Part shown: positions 1 through 5,602 of the stretch, piece after piece
Position numbering within the stretch: the stretch's first letter is position 1
Layout of the letters: each line of letters begins with the position of its first letter
NCBI GenBank assembly: GCA_003558575.1
Contig: PWPY01000343.1
Span: 1-7,240, forward strand
Length of the DNA stretch: 7,240 nucleotides
Direction: 5' to 3'
Source: Desulfonatronovibrio sp.
Lineage (GTDB): Bacteria > Desulfobacterota > Desulfovibrionia > Desulfovibrionales > Desulfonatronovibrionaceae
Notes under the pieces: generated by a model
What the model was told of the DNA's origin: nothing
The model's database searches: none
The model's input: only the letters and a program-made list of their open reading frames with translations
Translations under genes and position numbers: made by a program

Positions 1-1464
1 ATGAAGAACACTTGCCTTTTCCCCGTAAACTGTCATGGCCTCCCTTGCCGGACCCAAGGTTGAGCCCCAGCATACCAGAATAATCTCAGGATTGTCTGCT
101 CCATAATAATCCGGAGGAATAATTTCTGCCTTGAGTATTTCTTCTTTTTTAAGCCTCTTGTCCATCATCTGCTTTCTGATTTCAAGATCTTCTGTAATAT
201 GACCATCGGGATAGTGTTCATCGCTGTCTGAGACAACTAAGTAAGGCCCAAAAGTTGGAACAAGCCTTGGAGAAACCCCGCTTTCAGATAGAGCGTAACG
301 TTCATACCCTTCAGGGTCGGCACACTTATCTGAAGGACGCGCAGGCTCTTTAACAGCTTCAACATCAAACACAGGCACGTTGCGGTAGGAGTCAGACATA
401 TACTGGTCTGTAAGAATAAATACCGGTCCCTGAGATTTCTCAGCCATATCAAAGGCTTTTACAGTAAGATGAAAACACTGCTCTGGATTTCCAGGGGCAA
501 ACACTGCCCTGGGAAATTCACCATGACCTGAATAAAGGACCAGATTAAGATCTGCCTGTTCTGTTCTCGTGGGAAGTCCTGTGGCAGGACCGGGCCTTTG
601 CCCCACAGCCACAACTATTGGTGTCTCGGTTATCCCGGCAAGACTTATCCCCTCACACATAAGGGCAAATCCACCTCCTGAAGTAGCCACCATGGATCTC
701 GCTCCAGCGTAGGATGCACCTATGGCCATATTTATGGCAGCGATTTCATCCTCAGCCTGTTCAACAAGAATGTTCAATGCCTTACCCCGGGCATTGAGGC
801 CCATGGGAATGCTGGTGGCAGGGGTCATGGGATAATACGAACAAAAACTGACACCGGCAGTCATCGCTCCAAGCACGACAGCATCGTTACCTGTAAGCAT
901 CAGACCTGGATTCTCTCTGGGCTCTGCAAGTTCAAAACCTTTTATCTCTTTTTGCTGGGCAAAAGAAAAAGCCCGGTTCAACACATCAATATTTTTCTCG
1001 ACCACCTCGGGTTTTTTCTTGCCGAACACGCTTTTAATACAACCTTCAGGTACTTTAATATCAAGACCAGTTATTGCACTTAAAAAACCAAGCCCCACAA
1101 CATTTTCAAAAAGAGCGCTGGGAGCCAGATCCTTGAAAGGAATATCTATAAGGCCGTCTTTGGATAGTTTTATTTCCTGATCCTTTAAAATTACACCATC
1201 TTCGTTGACACTATCCTGGTGGATCTGAACGGTTTCTTCATTCAAGGCCACCAGAATATCTATACCCCTTACAGGCCCTGGAACTTCTCCCACACCTGCG
1301 CGTACAGCATATGTATTATGTCCGCCGCGTATTCTGGACATGTAGCTCTGGGTAACATGAACATTGTATCCTGATCGAACTAAGGCCTTGGTCAGGAGTT
1401 CGCCTACAGTGACCAGTCCCTGACCTGCTTCGCCTCCAATCAAGATGTTCAATTCATTTCTCAT
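1..1464 (-). CDS. korA: 2-oxoacid:ferredoxin oxidoreductase, fused gamma-alpha subunit (partial, C-terminus cut by window edge)
   Basis: By family, this cytoplasmic enzyme decarboxylates a 2-oxoacid (often 2-oxoglutarate) with CoA, giving acyl-CoA, CO2 and reduced ferredoxin. The 488 codons in view have no stop. Full members are usually about 550-620 residues, so the last part lies left of the window. The gamma domain (about 1-180) opens with GGEAGQGLVTVGELL at 10-24 and has SRIRGGHNTY at 43-52. The alpha domain begins near 187: YYPMTPATS at 210-218, EDE at 238-240, GGGF at 263-266, and the strongly conserved GQRPGPATGLPTRTEQADL at 288-306, then SGHGEFPR at 312-319. The ATG at 1464 follows GGAGG by 5 bases. 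The C-terminal domain starts near 460 and is truncated. No cysteine cluster for an iron-sulfur centre is visible, so electrons would pass through the unseen beta subunit or a small ferredoxin-like one. Substrate is not decided by sequence: 2-oxoglutarate is the default, and pyruvate or branched-chain acids are possible. Family identity is near certain. Confidence 0.95.
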   Translation of the reverse strand, partial: MRNELNILIGGEAGQGLVTVGELLTKALVRSGYNVHVTQSYMSRIRGGHNTYAVRAGVGEVPGPVRGIDILVALNEETVQIHQDSVNEDGVILKDQEIKLSKDGLIDIPFKDLAPSALFENVVGLGFLSAITGLDIKVPEGCIKSVFGKKKPEVVEKNIDVLNRAFSFAQQKEIKGFELAEPRENPGLMLTGNDAVVLGAMTAGVSFCSYYPMTPATSIPMGLNARGKALNILVEQAEDEIAAINMAIGASYAGARSMVATSGGGFALMCEGISLAGITETPIVVAVGQRPGPATGLPTRTEQADLNLVLYSGHGEFPRAVFAPGNPEQCFHLTVKAFDMAEKSQGPVFILTDQYMSDSYRNVPVFDVEAVKEPARPSDKCADPEGYERYALSESGVSPRLVPTFGPYLVVSDSDEHYPDGHITEDLEIRKQMMDKRLKKEEILKAEIIPPDYYGADNPEIILVCWGSTLGPAREAMTVYGEKASVLH

Positions 1465-1469
1465 TCTTT

Positions 1470-1474
1470 CCTCC
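1470..1474 (-). promoter_or_regulatory. Ribosome binding site of the korA-like gene
   Basis: On the minus strand GGAGG lies 5 bases before the ATG at 1464. It fixes the start and places the glycine-rich GEAGQG motif at the proper distance from the N-terminus. Confidence 0.85.
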
Positions 1475-1527
1475 AAAGTTTTGATAAAGGCAACTAAGCT
1501 TGGATCATGCTGTAAACTGAAAGACGC

Positions 1528-2451
1528 CTATTTGCCAAAAAATTCTTTTTTGAGTTCTTTATCATCTATAGCCTGCAATTGAAAGCTGTCTTTCTCTGTG
1601 GGAGTATTATGGATAAGCCAGCGGACAATATCTCTCCACATGGCCGATATCTCAGCAGAATCGGGCATCCTGCCTGAAGAAGCAAGCTCAATGGTCATTA
1701 CTGGAATACCAAGCTCAATCCCAGCAAAATTGCCCAGAGTTCCAGGAAAGTTACCCAGCCTCCTGAGCCCGAGACTGCCAATGGATGAGGGAGGCCTTCC
1801 TGGTCCGTCAAAATCAACCAGATTAAGTGGAGAGTGAAGCGATATTATAGCATCAGGCCGGAAATTTCTAATGAGCTCCACCAGAAAAGCTGTTTCCGGT
1901 TCACTCATGGCATGTGGCCCAGGATAGTAGCGAGGATTTTCACGGGTATAATCTTTCCAGCGTTGATAACCTATTTCCCGCCAGAGCGGAGCAGGAAAGT
2001 TACGATTTAAGTCCACTCCCCGGGCGTTGGTTCTGGTGGACTTATCTAAAAAAAGACCATCCGGATTAAGTAACGGCATAAAAATCCAGTGAAATAGCCC
2101 TGAATGGTGCACGTCAAGTATTTCCATCCATCTGAATACAATGCTCACGGATGAATATTCGTCCCCATGTATCCCTCCAACCACCAGAACTCTGCTTTGC
2201 GGAATGCGCTGCTCAAGGGGTGGATACTCTTTAACCAGCAGGGGAATATCGTTATTTGAATAACGCTCTGGATCTATGAAGTCTGCTTCTAAACAATCAG
2301 CCAGGCGAACACTGGCAAGCTTCGAAGATATGGCAACGCATGCTTCCTCAACAGAGATAACAGCTCTGCCTGTGGGATGGGCATTTATGAAACCTGCAGG
2401 TAGAATTGTCAGACCGAGAAAAACCCAGAATTTGAAAAGGAAATTTCGCAT
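1528..2451 (-). CDS. Secreted M14-family zinc carboxypeptidase/amidase (MpaA-like)
   Basis: This 307-residue protein is a probable periplasmic metallopeptidase. Residues 1-24 look like a signal peptide: basic MRNFLFK, a hydrophobic core, and possible cleavage after INA24. There is no lipobox. The M14 residues are all present: zinc ligands H95 and E98 in GGIHGDE, the third ligand H206 in SLHSP, NPDG at 129-132, the carboxylate-binding N149-R150 in GVDLNRNFP, SEPET at 183-187, and catalytic E255 in TIEL. The HGDE form and short length resemble murein peptide amidase MpaA and cell-shape carboxypeptidases more than digestive carboxypeptidases. A role in trimming peptidoglycan peptides is therefore inferred, and another peptide substrate is possible. 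The ATG at 2451 lacks a clear Shine-Dalgarno sequence (an AGGAAA lies too far upstream), but it gives a well-formed signal peptide. The gene is 63 bases upstream of korA on the same strand with no visible terminator, so the two may be co-transcribed. Confidence 0.9.
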   Translation of the reverse strand: MRNFLFKFWVFLGLTILPAGFINAHPTGRAVISVEEACVAISSKLASVRLADCLEADFIDPERYSNNDIPLLVKEYPPLEQRIPQSRVLVVGGIHGDEYSSVSIVFRWMEILDVHHSGLFHWIFMPLLNPDGLFLDKSTRTNARGVDLNRNFPAPLWREIGYQRWKDYTRENPRYYPGPHAMSEPETAFLVELIRNFRPDAIISLHSPLNLVDFDGPGRPPSSIGSLGLRRLGNFPGTLGNFAGIELGIPVMTIELASSGRMPDSAEISAMWRDIVRWLIHNTPTEKDSFQLQAIDDKELKKEFFGK

Positions 2452-2521
2452 AAAGATCAGTCCGTAATTTCCTGATTGACATTAACTCAAATGCCAACTC
2501 AGAAATTATTCATTACGTAAC

Positions 2522-2538
2522 ATAGGTTAAAACCCTAT
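2522..2538. repeat. Short inverted repeat upstream of the peptidase gene, possible operator
   Basis: ATAGG and CCTAT form 5-base arms around 7 bases, about 70 bases before the peptidase start. This is the right size and place for a regulator site, but the arms are short enough to arise by chance. Confidence 0.2.
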
Positions 2539-2829
2539 CAGTCTGCATAACTGAAAAAAAACCCAGACCAGGTATCCAGCATAATCCAACTAAAATAATG
2601 CAACTGAAAGCATGCATAATCTAATTGAGGTTACATTTCAGCTCTAAAAGCGTCAATCAGATATTGCCCATGGACCCCACTCTAATTCGCCCTGAAACTG
2701 TTCACCAAGGCGTCCGAAACCTTGCAGGGCTGCAGTGACTTATTGAAACACTATGCATTCTGACAATAAAACCTCTTTCACAAGCAATATATGTTTGAAA
2801 TTGCCTGTCAATGAGCAACATACTTATTC

Positions 2830-2859
2830 TTGAGGGGATTCGTCCCCAAAGGGGCTCAA
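2830..2859. repeat. GC-rich hairpin with TTCG tetraloop and competing folds
   Basis: GGGGA (2834-2838), TTCG, TCCCC (2843-2847) is a perfect 5-base-pair stem with a stabilising tetraloop. The same CCCC (2844-2847) can instead pair with GGGG at 2851-2854 across AAA. TTGAG at 2830-2834 and CTCAA at 2855-2859 can form an outer stem. The element stands out in an AT-rich gap. There is no T-run directly after it on either strand, so it does not look like an intrinsic terminator. It could be part of a small RNA, a repeated palindromic element, or the tip of a decayed mobile element. Confidence 0.5.
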
Positions 2860-2942
2860 AGCTCAATCGTATCCTTATGTGCCATTTAGTTTCAGCAAGT
2901 AGCGTGGCCGTTTTTTGCAAGACCTTGAGATGAAACATTTTG

Positions 2943-2974
2943 TTTGTTTTTTCTTGACATAAAAAAAAAACAAA
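2943..2974. repeat. A/T-tract inverted repeat bracketing the -35 element
   Basis: TTTGTTTTTT at 2943-2952 and AAAAAACAAA at 2965-2974 are perfect 10-base inverted arms around 12 bases that include TTGACA. The left arm could act as an UP element and the A-tracts would bend DNA. It may simply reflect low-complexity sequence. Confidence 0.5.
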
Positions 2975-2982
2975 AATAAAGA
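2954..2982 (+). promoter_or_regulatory. Candidate sigma-70 promoter of the antiporter operon
   Basis: A perfect TTGACA (2954-2959) is followed by a 17-base A-rich spacer and TAAAGA (2977-2982), which matches the -10 consensus at only three of six positions. Transcription would begin near 2990, giving a leader of about 60 bases before mnhE. Position, spacer and the T-rich upstream tract favour it. The weak -10 is the main doubt. Confidence 0.5.
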
Positions 2983-3048
2983 TTCGCACCTAATGGCTTA
3001 CGGAAAATCATTCTTTAAAATATTTTCAGCATTAAAACCGGAAGTAAT

Positions 3049-3675
3049 ATGAATCAGACCTCAGGGCCTGCACAGGTACAAACAGGTTTTTTCAGGAAAT
3101 ACAGAGGGCTTTTTTTTCAGGCAGTATTGCTTATGGCCCTCTGGCTTATATTAAGCGGCCATTTTGATCTTGAACATATTATTTACGGAGCCTTGTCAGT
3201 ACTGCTCGTAGTCTGGCTAAACACCAGCATCAGAAGAATCCCTCTGCGAAATGGAGAGTACCTGACAGGTAGCTGCATAATAACACATCGACTTGTCATG
3301 TACTTGTTCTGGCTTGCCTTGCAGATAGTCAAATCAGGTATATTTGTAGCATACCTTACGCTCCACCCCAAAATGCCCATCAATCCCATGATTGTCAGAT
3401 TTAAAAGTGATCTGCCCAATCCTCTGGCTAAGGTTATTCTGGGCAACTCCATCACCCTGACCCCGGGCACCCTTACAGTAGATATCAAGGGAAGCTTTTT
3501 TATTGTCCACGCCCTTCTTGACGAAACAGAAGAAGAACTGGTCAGCGGAGAAATGGAGGCCAGAGTGGGAAGACTCTACTATGACCATTGCACACCTGAA
3601 CAGATGTGCACGGATATTCACATTTTGAATGACCTCCGCGAAACCAGGGACCACATTGAAAGGGGAGAAAAATAA
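3049..3675 (+). CDS. mnhE: Na+/H+ antiporter subunit E (MnhE/MrpE)
   Basis: This is a membrane subunit of the multisubunit cation/proton antiporter, needed for assembly or activity of the complex; it is not itself a NuoL-type channel. Hydrophobic segments lie at about 20-36, 42-58 and 82-104. The family signature follows in the cytoplasmic domain: NPLAKVILGNSITLTPGTL at 124-142, TVDI, then FFIVHAL at 150-156. At 208 residues it is longer than the usual 160 or so. The extra length is a polar N-terminus of about 18 residues and an acidic/basic tail after about residue 170 ending RDHIERGEK. The ATG follows GGAAG by 4 bases. It is the first gene of the operon, and the spacing to mnhF is only 3 bases. 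The order E-F-G first, without mrpA in front, is typical of Mbh/Mbx-type modules. Confidence 0.93.
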   Translation: MNQTSGPAQVQTGFFRKYRGLFFQAVLLMALWLILSGHFDLEHIIYGALSVLLVVWLNTSIRRIPLRNGEYLTGSCIITHRLVMYLFWLALQIVKSGIFVAYLTLHPKMPINPMIVRFKSDLPNPLAKVILGNSITLTPGTLTVDIKGSFFIVHALLDETEEELVSGEMEARVGRLYYDHCTPEQMCTDIHILNDLRETRDHIERGEK

Positions 3676-3678
3676 TAA

Positions 3679-3945
3679 ATGAATACCTTTTTCATGATAG
3701 TAGCCGGATTACTGGCTCTGGTACTACTTATACCGTTTTATAGAGTCTACAAAGGACCAACTGTTTTTGATCGGCTTTTGGGCGCTGCAGCCATTGGTGC
3801 CAAAACCATAACCCTGGTCCTTCTTTTCGGGCTTGTTTATGGCCGTTTAGATATGTTTGTAGATATTGCACTGGGTTACGCCATCCTGAACTTTGTAGGG
3901 GCAATAGCCATGGCCAAATACTTCAAGGCAACCAAGGAAGCTTAA
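3679..3945 (+). CDS. mnhF: Na+/H+ antiporter subunit F (MnhF/MrpF)
   Basis: This small membrane subunit has 88 residues, the normal family length. Three hydrophobic segments are visible (about 3-20, 35-54 and 59-80). The family pattern is clear: YRVYKGPTVFDRLLGA at 21-36 in the first loop, then DMFVDIALGYAILNFVGAIA at 58-77 in the last helix. The short tail KATKEA is cytoplasmic by the positive-inside rule. AGGGGAG lies 11 bases before the ATG, inside the end of mnhE, so translation is probably coupled. In known complexes subunits E, F and G sit together at the sodium-handling side; the exact role of F is not established. Confidence 0.93.
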   Translation: MNTFFMIVAGLLALVLLIPFYRVYKGPTVFDRLLGAAAIGAKTITLVLLFGLVYGRLDMFVDIALGYAILNFVGAIAMAKYFKATKEA

Positions 3946-3948
3946 ATT

Positions 3949-4266
3949 ATGGAATCCATAACCAATGCGTTAGCCATCATATTTGTTCTCCTTGGGTCTT
4001 TTTTCATGTTAGTGGGAAGTATCGGTGTTGTCCGTTTTCCAGATTTTTATTCAAGAGCCCATGCCTCGGGCAAGGTAGATACACTTGGTATTTTATTATT
4101 TATCATAGGTCTTATGTTTTTTTCCGGCCTGAATCTAATTTCCCTTAAACTGCTGCTCATTGCTGTTTTTGTAGCCATGACCAGCCCGGTTGCTGCCCAT
4201 GCACTGGCCAGAAGGGCCTTGGTATTCGGCCTTAAACCCTGGAAGAAAAAACAGGAAGAGAAATAG
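3949..4266 (+). CDS. mnhG: Na+/H+ antiporter subunit G (MnhG/MrpG)
   Basis: This is a three-helix membrane subunit of 105 residues. Segments lie at about 7-28, 45-60 and 64-84. The family motif GVVRFPDFYSRAHASGKVDT spans 26-45, and VAMTSPVAAHALARRA spans 75-90. The C-terminus is charged (KPWKKKQEEK). The start follows AAGGAAG by 8 bases and lies 3 bases after the mnhF stop. It completes the E-F-G block, which in Mrp and Mbh structures is reported to form a unit alongside the antiporter-like subunits. Confidence 0.94.
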   Translation: MESITNALAIIFVLLGSFFMLVGSIGVVRFPDFYSRAHASGKVDTLGILLFIIGLMFFSGLNLISLKLLLIAVFVAMTSPVAAHALARRALVFGLKPWKKKQEEK

Positions 4267-4268
4267 TC

Positions 4269-4514
4269 ATGCAATGGCAAATAGAATTTTTGCTTTTTGT
4301 AATCCTAATTATAGCCGCACTGGTGGCTCTGGGTATACGCAATCTCTTAGCTGCGGTTGTCACCCTGACCATTTTCAGTTTTATGGCAGCTCTCATCATG
4401 ATTTACATGGGGGCTCTTGATGTAGGATTTACAGAAGCAGTGGTTGGAGCCGGAGTGGTTGGAATCTTTAACGTTGTTGCCATCTTCAAAACATCAAGGA
4501 AGAGTTGCGATTGA
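4269..4514 (+). CDS. DUF4040/MbhD-like subunit (detached MrpA C-terminal segment)
   Basis: This 81-residue, strongly hydrophobic protein has three likely helices (about 5-21, 26-47 and 53-73). GALDVGFTEAVVGAGVVG at 48-65 matches the DUF4040 signature found in the C-terminal part of MrpA and in the separate MbhD subunit of membrane-bound hydrogenases. Here it is its own gene between mnhG and an MbhE-like gene. The conserved aspartate D51 and glutamate E56 in the membrane region are candidates for the ion path. It starts 2 bases after mnhG with AGGAAG 10 bases ahead, and it overlaps the next gene by up to 10 bases. Family assignment is good. Whether it belongs to an antiporter or a redox-linked complex cannot be told from this gene alone. 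Confidence 0.88.
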   Translation: MQWQIEFLLFVILIIAALVALGIRNLLAAVVTLTIFSFMAALIMIYMGALDVGFTEAVVGAGVVGIFNVVAIFKTSRKSCD

Positions 4515-4804
4515 GAATCTTACAATTCCTCACACTTATAGTCATGGCAGGCTTCCTGTTCATGACAGTGGCTGATCTACCTCCCAGGGGAGATATAGGC
4601 GCTCCTATCCAGCAGCAGGTAAACCCATCAGGTACTGATGTAGCAGGGGCTTATTATATTGAATATGCATACAGGGACACCCATACCCCCAATATGGTAG
4701 CAGTTGTCCTTGCTGATTATCGAGCCTTTGATACCCTCGGAGAAGTAATTGTGGTTTTTGCGGGAGCAATTGGTTGCTTTTTTATTCTGAGGAGAAGGAC
4801 ATGA
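4505..4804 (+). CDS. MbhE-like subunit (second detached MrpA C-terminal segment)
   Basis: This protein of about 99 residues has two helices (about 6-24 and 76-95) around a polar extracytoplasmic loop. NMVAVVLADYRAFDTLGE at 63-80 followed by VIVVFAGAIG is the hallmark of the last part of MrpA and of MbhE. No ATG lies near the N-terminus. The outermost start is TTG at 4505; a second TTG at 4511 overlaps the preceding TGA and has the better spacing from AGGAAG (4497-4502), so the true start may be 4511. Its end overlaps mnhB by the ATGA at 4801-4804. Together with the previous gene it supplies what MrpA carries at its C-terminus, while the large NuoL-like N-terminal part of MrpA is not present at this position. 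Confidence 0.83.
   Translation: MRLRILQFLTLIVMAGFLFMTVADLPPRGDIGAPIQQQVNPSGTDVAGAYYIEYAYRDTHTPNMVAVVLADYRAFDTLGEVIVVFAGAIGCFFILRRRT
4790..4798 (+). promoter_or_regulatory. Ribosome binding site deciding the mnhB start
   Basis: AGGAGAAGG precedes the ATG at 4801, with 6 bases between GGAG and the start. An in-frame TTG at 4774 would lengthen MnhB by 9 residues but lacks such a site, so ATG 4801 is preferred. Confidence 0.8.
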
Positions 4805-5229
4805 AATCCCAGACTGACAGCCCCATTATTGAAGTAGCTGCCAGAGGTCTTGCTCCTGTAATCCAGCTGATTGGAATCTATGTTTTCTTCCATGGACATT
4901 ATGGGCCTGGCGGAGGATTTCAAGGAGGAGTGCTCCTCGCTGCTGGTGTCCTGCTTCTGAGAATGGCTGTTGGTTTTGAGAACAGCCAGGTGCAGGTTCC
5001 GTCACGAAAAACTTTAATCCTCTGTTCTGTAGGAGCCCTCATATTTGCTGGTACAGGTCTCGTAGCCCTTTTAATGGGCGGAAATTTCATGGATTACGCT
5101 CATCTGCCTGTTCCTGGAATGGAAGCTGCGGATATTCGCTATTACGCAATACTTTTTATTGAAATCGGTGTTACCATGGCAGTAATGACCGCACTCATAT
5201 CAATATATGACGATCTCTTAGGGACATGA
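4801..5229 (+). CDS. mnhB: Na+/H+ antiporter subunit B (MnhB/MrpB)
   Basis: This 142-residue membrane protein has four likely helices (about 15-30, 40-57, 70-92 and 113-136). The signature HGHYGPGGGFQGGVLLAAG at 31-49 is nearly invariant in MrpB and MbhF. E121 in FIEIGVTMAV lies in the last helix. The chosen ATG has a strong ribosome binding site and forms an ATGA overlap with the MbhE-like stop, implying translational coupling. In the complex, MrpB joins the detached MrpA-type segments at the position next to MrpC and the E-F-G block. Length and motif are typical, and identity is nearly certain. Confidence 0.95.
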   Translation: MKSQTDSPIIEVAARGLAPVIQLIGIYVFFHGHYGPGGGFQGGVLLAAGVLLLRMAVGFENSQVQVPSRKTLILCSVGALIFAGTGLVALLMGGNFMDYAHLPVPGMEAADIRYYAILFIEIGVTMAVMTALISIYDDLLGT

Positions 5230-5233
5230 TTAT

Positions 5234-5602
5234 ATGTTAGAACTTTTAAAAGGCCACTATGCATATTTTTTTCTGATGCTGCTTTTTGTCATTGGGCTTT
5301 ACGCCATGATGATGAAGAAAAACCTTATGAAGAAAATCATGGGCATGTCCATGGTTCAAAGTGCAACCATTATGGTTTGGATTGTTGCCGCTTTTAAACA
5401 CGGCGGAACAGTTCCTATCTTAGACAGGTCTATACCTGTGGACAACCCCGATCTATATATCAACCCCCTTCCTCATACCCTGATGCTGACAGCTATTGTT
5501 GTGGCAGTTGTAACCCTTGGTGTCTCCTTTGCGTTAGTTATTTCCATTTATAGAAATTTCAAATCACTTGATGAACCAACCATATTGAAGCGGATGAAAT
5601 GA
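5234..5602 (+). CDS. mnhC: Na+/H+ antiporter subunit C (MnhC/MrpC, NuoK-like)
   Basis: This is a 122-residue NuoK-family membrane subunit with three helices (about 9-27, 37-55 and 82-106). KKNLMKKIMGMSMVQSATIM at 28-47 and INPLPHTLMLTAIVVAVV at 76-93 match the conserved loop and third-helix region of MrpC, the counterpart of NuoK and MbhG. AGGGA lies 9 bases before the ATG, which is 4 bases after mnhB. The gene ends in an ATGA overlap with mnhD. By homology it links the small-subunit block to the MrpD antiporter-like subunit and takes part in the central charged axis across the membrane. Confidence 0.94.
   Translation: MLELLKGHYAYFFLMLLFVIGLYAMMMKKNLMKKIMGMSMVQSATIMVWIVAAFKHGGTVPILDRSIPVDNPDLYINPLPHTLMLTAIVVAVVTLGVSFALVISIYRNFKSLDEPTILKRMK

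Larger units (their letters stand above)
2452..3048. other. Divergent intergenic region, no convincing gene
   Basis: This stretch separates the minus-strand peptidase/korA pair from the plus-strand antiporter operon, so both sets of promoters should lie here. It is AT-rich at both ends and more mixed in the middle. I find no tRNA or rRNA, no recognisable riboswitch core, and no credible protein. It contains short repeats near 2522-2641, a TTCG-loop hairpin near 2830-2859, an A/T-tract inverted repeat at 2943-2974 and a candidate promoter at 2954-2982. The length, unusual beside such tightly packed operons, could mean regulation, a decayed gene or a small RNA. Confidence 0.75.

Noticed and set aside
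237..452. A 71-codon minus-strand frame at the left end
   Set aside because: It sits in another frame of the korA-like gene, whose conserved reading frame continues uninterrupted through the region.
1598..2467. Plus-strand frames across the peptidase gene
   Set aside because: They lie opposite a gene with complete catalytic motifs and have no domain or ribosome binding site.
2786..2811. Minus-strand TTGACA with TATATT downstream as a promoter for the peptidase gene
   Set aside because: Both boxes are good matches, but the 14-base spacer is too short for a sigma-70 promoter and the site lies over 300 bases from the gene.
2890..2925. GTGGCCG followed by TTTTTT as an intrinsic terminator
   Set aside because: No stable stem directly precedes the T-run on the plus strand, and a terminator is not expected between divergent genes.
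2702..2989. A 95-codon minus-strand frame in the gap, starting at GTG
   Set aside because: No ribosome binding site, a low-complexity start made from the A/T tract, no recognisable domain, and it overlaps the likely promoter. It may be a relic, but I cannot support it as a gene.
2984..3048. Sodium-responsive or other riboswitch in the mnhE leader
   Set aside because: The predicted leader is only about 60 bases, AT-rich, with one weak GAAAAT/ATTTTC stem. No known riboswitch core could be recognised.
4774..4800. Longer MnhB starting at TTG 4774
   Set aside because: ATG 4801 has a strong ribosome binding site, an ATGA overlap and the normal family N-terminus.
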